Shown: in pieces, positions 26,637-34,985 of the stretch
Numbering within the stretch: position 1 is the stretch's first letter
Layout of the letters: each line of letters starts with the position of its first letter
Origin: an uncultured Bacteroidales bacterium
GTDB lineage: Bacteria > Bacteroidota > Bacteroidia > Bacteroidales > F082
Length of the DNA: 64,000 bases
Assembly: GCA_946408345.1 (NCBI GenBank)
Contig: CAMJRR010000005.1
Location: forward strand, 62,001 to 126,000
Direction: 5' to 3'
Program-made: the position numbers and the translations under genes
Notes under the pieces: model-generated
The model's database searches: none
Seen by the model: only the letters and a program-made list of their open reading frames with translations
What the model was told of the DNA's origin: nothing

Positions 26637-27275
26637 ATGAGAAAAATCATTTTCATGTTGGCTTTCATGCTGTCGTGCAGTATGGCCTTTGCACAAAGCA
26701 ATCTGCCTTTCACTTCTTTAAAGCCACTAAACAAAGGCAATATTATACTTAACCTAGGCTATGAAAGAGATACATATAACGATGTTTCGAAGTTCTGCCT
26801 TAGTGCAGGATATGGCTTCACTGACTGGTGCGTAGCGGGGATATTTACCGAATACAGCACCAATACTTCCATGATTAGTATTGGTGGTGATGACCTCCAC
26901 CCTTACCGAAACCATTTTGTTTATTACGGATTACACAATGAGTTGCACCCTATCCCACTATTACTGCCTGGGTTCTATTTCATTGATGTCTACAGTATTC
27001 TACGCGTTGGGATGCATCACCAGATATGCATATACGAAGAAGACAACTTAAGCCCTGAATATAATACACCTAGCATCAACAAGCCTTACATTGCAGGAGG
27101 AATTGGCTTGGCCATCAACCCTTCGAAGTATTTCGGATTCTTTTACGAAAGAACATTTTCAAGCCTAAAACCGAATACTTTTCATGAAAATGCCAACAAC
27201 AAACTACGCCCATACAACCGTTTTGGCATCAACATCCGCTTTGGCGGACCGAAGAAATGGCAAAAACAGCAATAA
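26637..27275 (+). CDS. Secreted protein, tandem paralog 2 (tail RFGGPKKWQKQQ)
   Basis: The product has 212 residues with signal peptide MRKIIFMLAFMLSCSMAFAQ. It shares SNLPFTSLKPLNKGN, YGFTDWCVAGIFTEYS, ELHPIPLLLPGFYFIDVYS, GLAINPSKYFGFFYE and the terminal INIRFGGPKKWQKQQ with paralog 1. A barrel-like outer-membrane location is inferred. The spacer before it resembles the spacer before paralog 3, so the duplicated unit included flanking DNA. Confidence 0.65.
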   Translation: MRKIIFMLAFMLSCSMAFAQSNLPFTSLKPLNKGNIILNLGYERDTYNDVSKFCLSAGYGFTDWCVAGIFTEYSTNTSMISIGGDDLHPYRNHFVYYGLHNELHPIPLLLPGFYFIDVYSILRVGMHHQICIYEEDNLSPEYNTPSINKPYIAGGIGLAINPSKYFGFFYERTFSSLKPNTFHENANNKLRPYNRFGINIRFGGPKKWQKQQ

Positions 27276-27349
27276 AACCAAAACGCCAGCGTTAACCCAA
27301 TACGATTATAAATGACAAAACTACAAACGAAAAAAACCATTTACCAACC

Positions 27350-27946
27350 ATGAGAAAAAGCGTTTTCATTTTGGCTTTCATGCTGACATGCTGCATGGGC
27401 CTTGCACAACAACCAGAAACAAAGCAAGAATTCCCTTACATTCGCAACCAAATCAACGTGAACATTGGGAGAATCAAGGATACGCAAGGGATGATGAACC
27501 ATGAGTTCTTTTTTGGCTATATGTCCTCGGAAGTGATGTATGGCATCAACGACTGGCTTGAAACAGGGGTGTTCTGCTCATGCCTCAGACTGAGGTCAGG
27601 CGAAATCAACAACAATCAGGGAAGGCTGTACTATCCTCTTGTCCTCAATTATGGCTTGGCTGCAAAAGCCCACCTTTTCCCTGCCATCATCAATCCTTCA
27701 TTTTCGTGGGCGGATTTGTACGCTTCTGCCCAAATCGGCACCTTCGCCAACACCACAGGCGGAGACCCCGAAAGGAAGTTTTCCTGTTTCAAGGGCATTA
27801 GTTTGAGAGGAATGCTGGGTGCAGGTGTCAATTTCAGCCGTCATTTCGGCCTTTTCTATGAATTTGGTTATTGCACCTATGAGCGCTTCAACCATCGCAT
27901 TGGTATCAATGTCCGCTTTGGCGGGCCGAAGAAATGGCAACGGTAA
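27350..27946 (+). CDS. Secreted protein, tandem paralog 3 (tail RFGGPKKWQR)
   Basis: The product has 198 residues with signal peptide MRKSVFILAFMLTCCMGLAQ. It is more divergent than the first two: the LPFTSLKP segment is absent. It keeps YGINDWLETGVFCS, HLFPAIINPSFSWADLYA, FSRHFGLFYEFGY and the tail RIGINVRFGGPKKWQR. The same barrel-like pattern is visible. A composite repeat follows its stop and separates it from the DUF4249/TonB pair. Confidence 0.65.
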   Translation: MRKSVFILAFMLTCCMGLAQQPETKQEFPYIRNQINVNIGRIKDTQGMMNHEFFFGYMSSEVMYGINDWLETGVFCSCLRLRSGEINNNQGRLYYPLVLNYGLAAKAHLFPAIINPSFSWADLYASAQIGTFANTTGGDPERKFSCFKGISLRGMLGAGVNFSRHFGLFYEFGYCTYERFNHRIGINVRFGGPKKWQR

Positions 27947-27951
27947 TCTTT

Positions 27952-28069
27952 TGTAAGGCTGTCACATCGTCCTTCGACAAGCTCAGGAACCATGGCAGGC
28001 GCGGGAAAAACAATTTCAAGCGGCTGCCGTGGTACGACAGCCCTACAACCGTGGTACGACAGCCCTACA
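27952..28069. repeat. Composite repeat: GTAGGGCTGTC-family element with a nested family-2 copy
   Basis: The left end TTGTAAGGCTGTCACATCG is followed by a family-2 repeat (CCTTCGACAAGCTCAGG at 27971). The right end GCTGCCGTGGTACGACAGCC is then duplicated: the 21-base end at 28027-28047 recurs exactly at 28049-28069. It lies between paralog 3 and the DUF4249 gene. Confidence 0.7.
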
Positions 28070-28092
28070 GACAATAAATTCAACGTTTTAAT

Positions 28093-29046
28093 ATGAAAAA
28101 TTCATTCATTCTTTTCCTTTTTGTCGCACTCGCCTTCAGCAGTTGCCGCAAACAGGTCAGCGACTACGAACGCCCCAGTTTTGACCCGCAACCCACTTTG
28201 AACGCCGTGCTTCAGGAAGACCAACCCGTGTGGGCGCTGGTCACTTTTGCACAATGTCTTGACTCGGTGCACCCCTCTCCTTGCACCAATGCTGAGGTGC
28301 TGCTTTATGTGGACGGACAGTTTGCCGAACAACTGCTACACGAAGGCGATGGGCTTTATGTCGGCGAAACCGCCGCCGAGGCCTTGCACGAATATGCCTG
28401 CAAGGTCATCATCCCTGGCTTCGACACGCTCTTTGCTCGAACTGAGATGCCCGAGAAACCCGTGGTGACTGGTGTGGAGATCATGGATAATGCCACCGTT
28501 GACGACGAAGGCCGTCCTTGTCCTGCCATTTTGGTCACTTTCAGAACTGACCCCTACCAAAACTTATATTACAAATCCAACATTTACGCTAGTTTTAGAA
28601 ACGATTTTTATGATGCTGAGACCCATGCACACCTTGGCTACTCCACGGCACAAGGCAACATGAGTTCGTCCATCAATACAGATGACCCTGTACTACTCAA
28701 CGAAGGTTCTGATGCCCTGCTGTTCAGCAACGAAATCATCAACGACACCACTTATACCCTCAAAGTGAATGCTTATTTCAGCACTTTGGGCTGGAGTAGC
28801 CAACACTATGGTGGAATAAAAGAGACAACGGGCGAAGTGGTGGTCAGGATGCACGGCCTCTCGGAATCGGCTTATCATTACATGAAAAGCCAAAACGCCT
28901 TCGAGGAGCCTGATGCTTACTCCAATCTTTTCCTTGGTGTCATAAGCCCCGTTAACCTTTACAGCAATGTGGAAAACGGTCGTGGTGTGTTTGCCGCCAT
29001 CGCCCCCATGACCTGCGACACCATTTTCATCAACCAAGTAAACTGA
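28093..29046 (+). CDS. DUF4249-type lipoprotein, copy 1
   Basis: The product has 317 residues with a lipoprotein signal (LFVALAFSSCRKQ). The sequence fits DUF4249, a Bacteroidota family of surface or periplasmic beta-rich lipoproteins encoded next to TonB-dependent receptors: an N-terminal segment of DPQPTLNAVLQEDQPVWALV type, YVDGQFAEQLLHEGDGLYVG, and a C-terminal GVISPVNLYSNVENGRGVFA. The function is not established; a partner role in ligand capture is inferred. The TonB receptor gene begins 6 bases downstream, so the two are cotranscribed. A second such pair is at 52759-56193 in the opposite gene order. Confidence 0.75.
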   Translation: MKNSFILFLFVALAFSSCRKQVSDYERPSFDPQPTLNAVLQEDQPVWALVTFAQCLDSVHPSPCTNAEVLLYVDGQFAEQLLHEGDGLYVGETAAEALHEYACKVIIPGFDTLFARTEMPEKPVVTGVEIMDNATVDDEGRPCPAILVTFRTDPYQNLYYKSNIYASFRNDFYDAETHAHLGYSTAQGNMSSSINTDDPVLLNEGSDALLFSNEIINDTTYTLKVNAYFSTLGWSSQHYGGIKETTGEVVVRMHGLSESAYHYMKSQNAFEEPDAYSNLFLGVISPVNLYSNVENGRGVFAAIAPMTCDTIFINQVN

Positions 29047-29052
29047 CGTGCC

Positions 29053-31395
29053 ATGAAAAGAATGTTTTTGATGATATGCCTCATGGCTTCTTTCTTTGCC
29101 CAAGCCCAACAAACACATATCTCTGGTTTCGTCAGCGACGCCAACGACGGCGAACGCATCATCGGGGCCAATGTCTTTCTGCAAGACCTCTCGAAGGGCG
29201 TGGCCACCGACCAAAAGGGTTATTTCAACCTTGCCGTAGAACTGCCTGCCACACTTTGCATTTCTTGCATAGGCTACGAAGAAAAGTGCATCAAGGTGGA
29301 CCGTACCGATGAGCCACTGCAAATCCATTTGAAACCTTTGACAGAAACCCTTCAGTCCGTCGAGGTCAGTGCCTCTCGAATTGAGCGAAGAACAAGCTTC
29401 AACACCTTGACCCTCAATGCCAAGAGTATTGACCAACTGCCCACCCTTGGCAGTCGCCCCGACATCATCAAGGCGGCGCAACAACTGCCTGGCATCGAAG
29501 CGGCCACTGAAGCCTCCAGCCTGATGATCGTGCGTGGCGGCAACCCTGGAGAGAACCTTTACATGCTCGACAATGTGCCGCTTATCTATGTCAACCACCT
29601 TGGCGGTTTCATGTCGGTGTTCAACTCCGAGATGATCAACACTATGGACATCTACAAAGGTGGTTTTCCAGCACGCTATGGCGGCAAACTGTCTTCCATC
29701 GTCGACCTCACTGCCAAGAAAGGCGACCCGACCAAACTGAAAGGCTCGCTCAGCGCAGGCCTCACCGACTTGGCCTTTGCCGTGGAAGGTCCTGGCGGGC
29801 TGAAGAACTCCAGCTTTATCATCACAGGCCGCAAAACCCTCACGGAAGCACTCCTTTACATTGCCAGCCAAATCAGCAAAGAGCAGGGCGGACAAGACTA
29901 CAACATTGCCTACGGCTTCCACGACATCAACGCCAAATACACCTGGGCACCTGATGCCAAAAACAGCTTTGCCTTTAATATCTATGAAGGCGATGACTAC
30001 ATGCGCATCTGGAAGAACAAGAGGGAGAACGGCGACATCGAACGCAACAGCATCGGCAACATTTGGGGCAACCTGCTCGTCTCGGGACAATGGAATAGCG
30101 CGGTCAGTTCAAGGTTGTTTATGGCCAATACCTTGTCGTTCACGCAATACCGCCTGAAGAACAACATGAAGGCCTACCTTAGAAACGCCGTTGACACGAC
30201 GGATTTCTTTGTCAAGACCTCTTCGCGTGTCAGTGATGTCTCGCTCCGCTCCGATTGGAAACTCTTTGTCAGCAATGCCTACACCTTGGAATACGGCCTG
30301 CAAAGTTCCTATCTCAACTATCGCCCCAACCACTTCACCAGCAGTTTCTCAGATACCAATTTGCCCGACATTTCAAGCGTGTTTGACAACTCGCTTTATC
30401 TGGACAATAAGCTGAAATTCGGCGCGTGGTTCAATGGTTCTATTGGTTTGAGAGCGAATAGCTTCGTGAATAAGGGTTATCATCACATCGCTTGGGAGCC
30501 AAGGTTGAACCTCAACTTTACCATTGGAGGAAGCACCATCAACCTGACCGCCATGCGTGTCACGCAAAACGCCCACCTGATGATGACACCAGGCTCCATC
30601 ATGAACAACGAGGTGTGGATTCCCGCCGATGCGCGCATCAAGCCTGCCACATCTGACCAGGCCTCGGTAGGCTGGCAGCGAGGTTTCTGGCAAGACCATG
30701 TCAACGTGGAAATCGATGCCTATTACAAGCTGCTTCGTGACTTGGCCACCTACCGTGAAGGCTACAGCACCCTCCTCGGCGATTCCGATTGGCGCAACAA
30801 AGTGGAAACGGGCGGTAAGGGCAAATCATTCGGCATTGAGATGATGACACGCTTCAACTTCAACCGTTTGGATGGCTATGTGGGCTATACTTGGTCGCAC
30901 ACCACGCGACAATTCGACCACATCAACAACGGTAAGGAATATGTGTTTGAATACGACCGTCCAAACTCCATCAACATCAATGTGAACTATCAACTGACGG
31001 AGCGTTGGTCGCTGAGTGCCTTGTGGACCTATCAGACGGGATTGCCTTACACACCCGTCATCGGGGTGCAGAACACACCTGTCATCACGCCTGAAGGCGA
31101 TGTGCATTTTGAGCAAACCAACATCTACGGCGAGCGCAATAGTGCCAGGATGCGCGACTACCATCGCCTCGACTTGGCCGCAAAGTTCAAGACGAAGACC
31201 GAGAAAGGCCGCAAAGCCGAATGGACCTTCTCCATCTACAATGTCTATTGCCGACAGAATCCGTACTATTACTACTACGGCGACAAGAAAGGCGACCCGT
31301 TGTATTGGAACCAGTTCCCTGATGAGCCACAAACGCTTTGGCAGCGGACTTTCTTCCCGATTATTCCGTCATTTTCTTATAAGGTGTGGTTTTGA
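29053..31395 (+). CDS. TonB-dependent receptor with carboxypeptidase-regulatory-like N-domain, copy 1
   Basis: An outer-membrane transporter of 780 residues with a signal peptide (to about residue 20). A carboxypeptidase-regulatory-like/CarboxypepD_reg domain follows (HISGFVSDANDGERIIGANV). The plug domain is next (IKAAQQLPGIEAATEASSLM, IVRGGNPGENLYMLDNVPL), then a beta-barrel with outer-membrane strands to the terminal SFSYKVWF, which ends in Phe as expected for BAM targeting. No SusD-type partner is present, only DUF4249. The ligand cannot be predicted from sequence. Confidence 0.88.
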   Translation: MKRMFLMICLMASFFAQAQQTHISGFVSDANDGERIIGANVFLQDLSKGVATDQKGYFNLAVELPATLCISCIGYEEKCIKVDRTDEPLQIHLKPLTETLQSVEVSASRIERRTSFNTLTLNAKSIDQLPTLGSRPDIIKAAQQLPGIEAATEASSLMIVRGGNPGENLYMLDNVPLIYVNHLGGFMSVFNSEMINTMDIYKGGFPARYGGKLSSIVDLTAKKGDPTKLKGSLSAGLTDLAFAVEGPGGLKNSSFIITGRKTLTEALLYIASQISKEQGGQDYNIAYGFHDINAKYTWAPDAKNSFAFNIYEGDDYMRIWKNKRENGDIERNSIGNIWGNLLVSGQWNSAVSSRLFMANTLSFTQYRLKNNMKAYLRNAVDTTDFFVKTSSRVSDVSLRSDWKLFVSNAYTLEYGLQSSYLNYRPNHFTSSFSDTNLPDISSVFDNSLYLDNKLKFGAWFNGSIGLRANSFVNKGYHHIAWEPRLNLNFTIGGSTINLTAMRVTQNAHLMMTPGSIMNNEVWIPADARIKPATSDQASVGWQRGFWQDHVNVEIDAYYKLLRDLATYREGYSTLLGDSDWRNKVETGGKGKSFGIEMMTRFNFNRLDGYVGYTWSHTTRQFDHINNGKEYVFEYDRPNSININVNYQLTERWSLSALWTYQTGLPYTPVIGVQNTPVITPEGDVHFEQTNIYGERNSARMRDYHRLDLAAKFKTKTEKGRKAEWTFSIYNVYCRQNPYYYYYGDKKGDPLYWNQFPDEPQTLWQRTFFPIIPSFSYKVWF

Positions 31396-31466
31396 CGATG
31401 AAGTTGGGAGTTAGGAATTGCTCGGTTGTTCGGTTTCGGGATGTGTGCTAACGAACAAAGACATCG

Positions 31467-31523
31467 AGACCCGGGCTTCCTTATCGGCGACAAGGGGAAG
31501 CTGGGAAGGTCTGTGGCTTTTTT
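31467..31523 (+). terminator. Probable terminator of the DUF4249/TonB operon
   Basis: AGACC (31467-31471) pairs with GGTCT (31508-31512), with inner pairing of GGCTTCC against GGGGAAGC, followed by a T run at 31518-31523. It lies about 70 bases past the receptor stop, and the stem has bulges. Confidence 0.45.
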
Positions 31524-31800
31524 CGTAATTTGGCATTTTGTCCAATAATCTTACAATTATGAAGGTCGAAGTATTCCATTTTCTCAGAATTTTACAAACA
31601 AGGAACCATATAAAGAGGAATATAAAGATAGTTACCGTCTTTTTCAAGATCGCTAGTGTGTACAATGTAGGCTTGTGCTAAATGGGAAGCGTATTGGTCA
31701 TAAATCTTTCTTTTCATCACGAAATCAAGCTTTGAATTGTCAAAAATTTACACGAAATCAAGGGCAAAAACAGAATAGAATTCAATTCAAATTAATTTTG

Positions 31801-31808
31801 TAGTTTTG
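31801..31808 (+). promoter_or_regulatory. -7 box TAGTTTTG for dnaG
   Basis: TAGTTTTG, 17 bases upstream of the ATG at 31826. Confidence 0.5.
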
Positions 31809-31825
31809 CCAATTATTTCACATCG

Positions 31826-33778
31826 ATGGCCATTCCAAGAGAGACAGTGGAGCAAATCCTGCAAGCCGCTCACATTGAGGAGGTTGTAGGCGAGTTCGTC
31901 ACGCTGAAAAAGCGTGGTTCGAACCTATGGGGCAATTGCCCTTTCCATAATGAGAAAACACCATCGTTCAGTGTCAATCCAGCGCGCAATATCTTCAAAT
32001 GTTTCGGCTGTGGCAAGGCGGGCGACTCGGCCAAATTCCTCATGGAACATGAGCATTTCACCTATCCCGAGGCCTTGCGTTACTTGGCGAAGAAGTACAA
32101 CATCAAAATCGAGGAGAAGCAACAGACTGCTGAGGAAATCATGCAGCAGAGCATCCGCGAAAAGATGTTCAATATCAACGAGTTCGCCGACAAGTATTTC
32201 GTTGATACATTGTGGAATACAGATGAAGGTAAGTCCATTGGCCTCGAGTATTTCCGCGAACGTGGTTATTTTGATCCTATCATCCAGAAATTCCATCTCG
32301 GTTATAATCCAGCCAAATGGGACGCCTTTACCGAACATGCCAAGAAAAACGGCTATTCTGACGAGTTGTTGGAGCAAATCGGTCTGTCCATCAAAGGACA
32401 GAATGGCCTCTACGACCGCTACCACGGTCGTGTGATGTTTCCTATCCATAGCCTCACTGGGCGCGTCATCGGTTTCGGTGGACGTATCCTTACCAACGAC
32501 AAGAAAAGCCCAAAATACCAGAACTCACCCGAGTCAGAGATCTACGACAAGAAGCAGACGCTTTACGGTATCTATTTCGCCAAAAACGCCATTGCTCGTC
32601 AAGATGAGTGCATCCTCGTGGAAGGTTATTTCGATGTGTTGCGCATGCATCAGATCGGCATTGAGAATGTGGTGGCCAGCAGCGGCACCTCGCTCACTAT
32701 GGAGCAGATACGCCTTGTGAAGCGCTACACGAAGAACATCACCATGCTCTACGACGGCGATGCGGCAGGTGTCCATGCGGCCTTGCGCGGCACCGACATG
32801 ATTCTTTCCGAGGGCATGAACGTGCGCGTGGTGGTGCTTCCTCCCGAACACGACCCCGACACTTTCGGCAAGGAGTTTTCCACGGAATATGTCAGCAACT
32901 ACCTGAAAGAGAATGCCAAAGACTTCATCCGATTCAAGACCGAGCTGTTGCTGAAAGACGCTGAGAACGACCCCATCAAGCGGGGACAAGTCATCCGCGA
33001 TATCGTGGAGACCATTTCCGTCATCCCCGACAGCATCTTCCGCATCACCTATGTGAAGGAATGCAGCCGACTCTTGGACATGCCCGAGCAGACGCTCACC
33101 AACGAGCTGAACAAGATACTGCGTTCCAAACTGAAAAAGACTTTAGGCATCGAGGATAATGTGGTTCCCGAGACGGAAACCACGACAGTGCCTAAGCAGG
33201 AGGAAACGGTTGAAGAGCAATTGCCAGCAGGATATTATCAAGAGCGTGAGTTGGTGAAGCTGTTGCTCATGTACGGTAAAAACATGATTTCTGACGAACG
33301 ATTGGATGAAAATGGTCAAACAGTTTACGAACAAGTATCTGTGGCTCAGATGATTGTAGATGATTTGAAAATGGACGGTTTCCTCTTTACCAATGTGGTC
33401 AATAAGAAGATTTTCGACATTTTCGACCAAGCCATTGATGCTGGTTATATCCCTGATGACCAATATTTTGTCTCCCATGAGGACGAGACCATCGCTTTGT
33501 TGGCTGCAGACCTGCTCTCTTCACCTTACAAACTCGACCAATGGGAAAAATACGGCATCTTTGTCAAACAGGAGGAAGATGTGTTGCGATCTACGGTGTT
33601 GTCCTCGCTTTATCGTTATAAGGACCTCATCATCGAAGAACGCCGCAAGGCCATCGAAGAGGAGCTGAAAAACGCTACCGATGCCGCCGACCAGCTCATC
33701 TTGCTGAAACAGAAGAAAGACCTCGACGACATCCGCAGGCAGATTAATAAGGAGTTAGGGATAGTGATAGCGAAATAG
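31826..33778 (+). CDS. dnaG: DNA primase
   Basis: The enzyme makes RNA primers for DNA replication. The 650-residue protein has the CHC2 zinc-binding domain with Cys38, His41, Cys59 and Cys62 (NCPFHNEKTPSF, IFKCFGCGKAGD). The primase core has the TOPRIM acidic residues in ILVEGYFDVLRMHQ, MLYDGDAAG and HDPDTF. A C-terminal helicase-interaction region follows from about residue 470. Length is normal. It has its own -7 box and is followed 42 bases later by map, which also has its own promoter. Confidence 0.96.
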   Translation: MAIPRETVEQILQAAHIEEVVGEFVTLKKRGSNLWGNCPFHNEKTPSFSVNPARNIFKCFGCGKAGDSAKFLMEHEHFTYPEALRYLAKKYNIKIEEKQQTAEEIMQQSIREKMFNINEFADKYFVDTLWNTDEGKSIGLEYFRERGYFDPIIQKFHLGYNPAKWDAFTEHAKKNGYSDELLEQIGLSIKGQNGLYDRYHGRVMFPIHSLTGRVIGFGGRILTNDKKSPKYQNSPESEIYDKKQTLYGIYFAKNAIARQDECILVEGYFDVLRMHQIGIENVVASSGTSLTMEQIRLVKRYTKNITMLYDGDAAGVHAALRGTDMILSEGMNVRVVVLPPEHDPDTFGKEFSTEYVSNYLKENAKDFIRFKTELLLKDAENDPIKRGQVIRDIVETISVIPDSIFRITYVKECSRLLDMPEQTLTNELNKILRSKLKKTLGIEDNVVPETETTTVPKQEETVEEQLPAGYYQERELVKLLLMYGKNMISDERLDENGQTVYEQVSVAQMIVDDLKMDGFLFTNVVNKKIFDIFDQAIDAGYIPDDQYFVSHEDETIALLAADLLSSPYKLDQWEKYGIFVKQEEDVLRSTVLSSLYRYKDLIIEERRKAIEEELKNATDAADQLILLKQKKDLDDIRRQINKELGIVIAK

Positions 33779-33793
33779 TATCTAAAAAAACAC

Positions 33794-33801
33794 TATTTTT
33801 G
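33794..33801 (+). promoter_or_regulatory. -7 box TATTTTTG for map
   Basis: TATTTTTG, 19 bases upstream of the ATG at 33821. Confidence 0.5.
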
Positions 33802-33820
33802 CGGCCAAAATCAAAGCATT

Positions 33821-34675
33821 ATGTTTAACAGGCGTAAAAAGTGGCGTGTGCCGGCCGGACAGGAACCGACAGCATTGGACAAAAAGGTGATGGCGATGGA
33901 GGCCAAAGGCGCGATGGTGCCCAAACGCAGCCTCATCCGCACTCCCGAGGAGATTGAAGGTATCAAAAAGAGTGGTGTCATCAACACGGCCATCCTCGAC
34001 CTTGTGGGCGAGAAGATCCACGCAGGAATGAGCACCTTGGAAATCAATGATTTGGTGCATAACTACACCATTGAACATGGTGCTATCCCAGCTACTTTAG
34101 GCTATGAAGGCTTCCCAAAAAGCGTGTGCGTCTCCATTAATGAGGTAGTCTGTCACGGCATTCCCTCTGCTAAGGAAATCCTCAAGGAAGGTGACATCGT
34201 TAACGTGGACTGTACCACCATTTTGAACGGTTATTATGCCGATGCTTCGCGTATGTACGTCATCGGACAGACCACGGCACGTAAGCAGAAATTGGTTGAC
34301 GTCGCTAAAGAATGCCTTTATATCGGTATGGAAGCCGCCAAGCCTTTTGGCTTTGTCGGCGACATCGGCAACGCCATCCAGCAACACGCCCACAAGAACG
34401 GTTTCAGCGTGGTGCGTGACCTCTGTGGACACGGTGTGGGTCTCAAGTTCCACGACGACCCTGAGGTGCTGCACTATGGAAAGAAAGGCACAGGCATGCT
34501 TCTTGTCCCTGGCATGGTGTTCACCATTGAGCCAATGATCAACATGGGCACATGGAAAGTCTTCGTCGATAGCGCCGATGGCTGGACCGTCATCACCGAG
34601 GACGAGCTGCCTTCCGCCCAATGGGAGCACACCTTCCTTATGACTGAGACGGGGCTGGAGATTTTGACGCATTAA
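33821..34675 (+). CDS. map: Methionine aminopeptidase, type I
   Basis: The enzyme removes the initiator methionine from new proteins. The 284-residue protein has the five metal ligands: two Asp in VNVDCTTILNGYYADASRMY, His in HGVGLKFHDDP, Glu in VFTIEPMINMG and Glu in AQWEHTFLMTE. The N-terminus carries an extension of about 40 residues (MFNRRKKWRVPAG...) ahead of the usual RTPEEIEGIKKSG start; such extensions occur in Bacteroidota MetAPs. There is no signal peptide, so it is cytoplasmic. Confidence 0.94.
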   Translation: MFNRRKKWRVPAGQEPTALDKKVMAMEAKGAMVPKRSLIRTPEEIEGIKKSGVINTAILDLVGEKIHAGMSTLEINDLVHNYTIEHGAIPATLGYEGFPKSVCVSINEVVCHGIPSAKEILKEGDIVNVDCTTILNGYYADASRMYVIGQTTARKQKLVDVAKECLYIGMEAAKPFGFVGDIGNAIQQHAHKNGFSVVRDLCGHGVGLKFHDDPEVLHYGKKGTGMLLVPGMVFTIEPMINMGTWKVFVDSADGWTVITEDELPSAQWEHTFLMTETGLEILTH

Positions 34676-34984
34676 GCGTTTTTTTCGCGTTATCGCCTCC
34701 CTCAGCGGATTCCCCCTCATAAAAAGCATGAATGACCACTGTTTTTTGGTCTTTCAAAGCCTTTTGGCAAGGTGTAGGCATACTCAAACAGCTTGTTTGA
34801 CTATGCCAGCAGTATGCCTAGAGCGAGAGAAGAGCGAAGGAAGAGCGAGGCAATCCCGTTCCAGAGGAGGATTGCAAATCTGTCAGGAATATGTCTCCCC
34901 GCTATAAGATATACCTTATTTTACGGGGAGATATGGGTGTCGTAGGAAAATGATATGGGTGTCGTGGAAAAAAGATATGGGTGT
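34676..34984. other. Intergenic region rich in hairpins and tandem repeats
   Basis: This is 309 bases between map and the LRR protein gene, which converge. I see no gene. It holds a 14-bp-arm palindrome, a purine-rich stretch of GAGCGA/GAAGAGCGA units (34822-34849), a GGGGAG hairpin and a 22-base tandem repeat (listed separately). Confidence 0.6.
34777..34820. repeat. Palindrome with two alternative pairings
   Basis: GGCATACTCAAACA (34777-34790) pairs with TGTTTGACTATGCC (34794-34807): 14 bp, one C/C mismatch, 3-base loop. TAGGCATAC (34775-34783) can instead pair perfectly with GTATGCCTA (34812-34820). It may terminate map, but no T run follows. Confidence 0.65.
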
Positions 34985-34985
34985 C
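34894..34985. repeat. GGGGAG hairpin fused to a 22-base tandem repeat
   Basis: TCTCCCCG (34894-34901) pairs with CGGGGAGA (34924-34931). From 34930, GATATGGGTGTCGT units repeat with period 22 (34930-34951, 34952-34973, partial 34974-34985), running into the stop codon of the minus-strand LRR gene. Confidence 0.75.

Larger units (their letters stand above)
31396..31825. other. Intergenic region without a supported gene
   Basis: This is 430 bases between the TonB receptor gene and dnaG. It contains a terminator-like hairpin (31467-31523) and the dnaG -7 box at its end. An 84-codon minus-strand frame (31411-31665) is A/T-rich with no coding signs, and I do not support it. Confidence 0.6.

Noticed and set aside
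25881..27946. Three tandem paralogs as a toxin-immunity or polymorphic effector array
   Set aside because: All three have signal peptides and barrel-like sequence. There is no toxin domain or immunity-like partner, so simple duplication of an outer-membrane protein is sufficient.
28693..30090. 465-codon minus-strand frame across the DUF4249 and TonB receptor genes
   Set aside because: It spans two clear plus-strand genes and their junction, which a real gene would not do. The composition is that of an antisense shadow.
31411..31665. 84-codon minus-strand frame between the TonB receptor and dnaG genes
   Set aside because: The sequence is A/T-rich with a low-complexity hydrophobic start, no promoter box, and it overlaps a terminator-like hairpin. 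Nothing supports coding.
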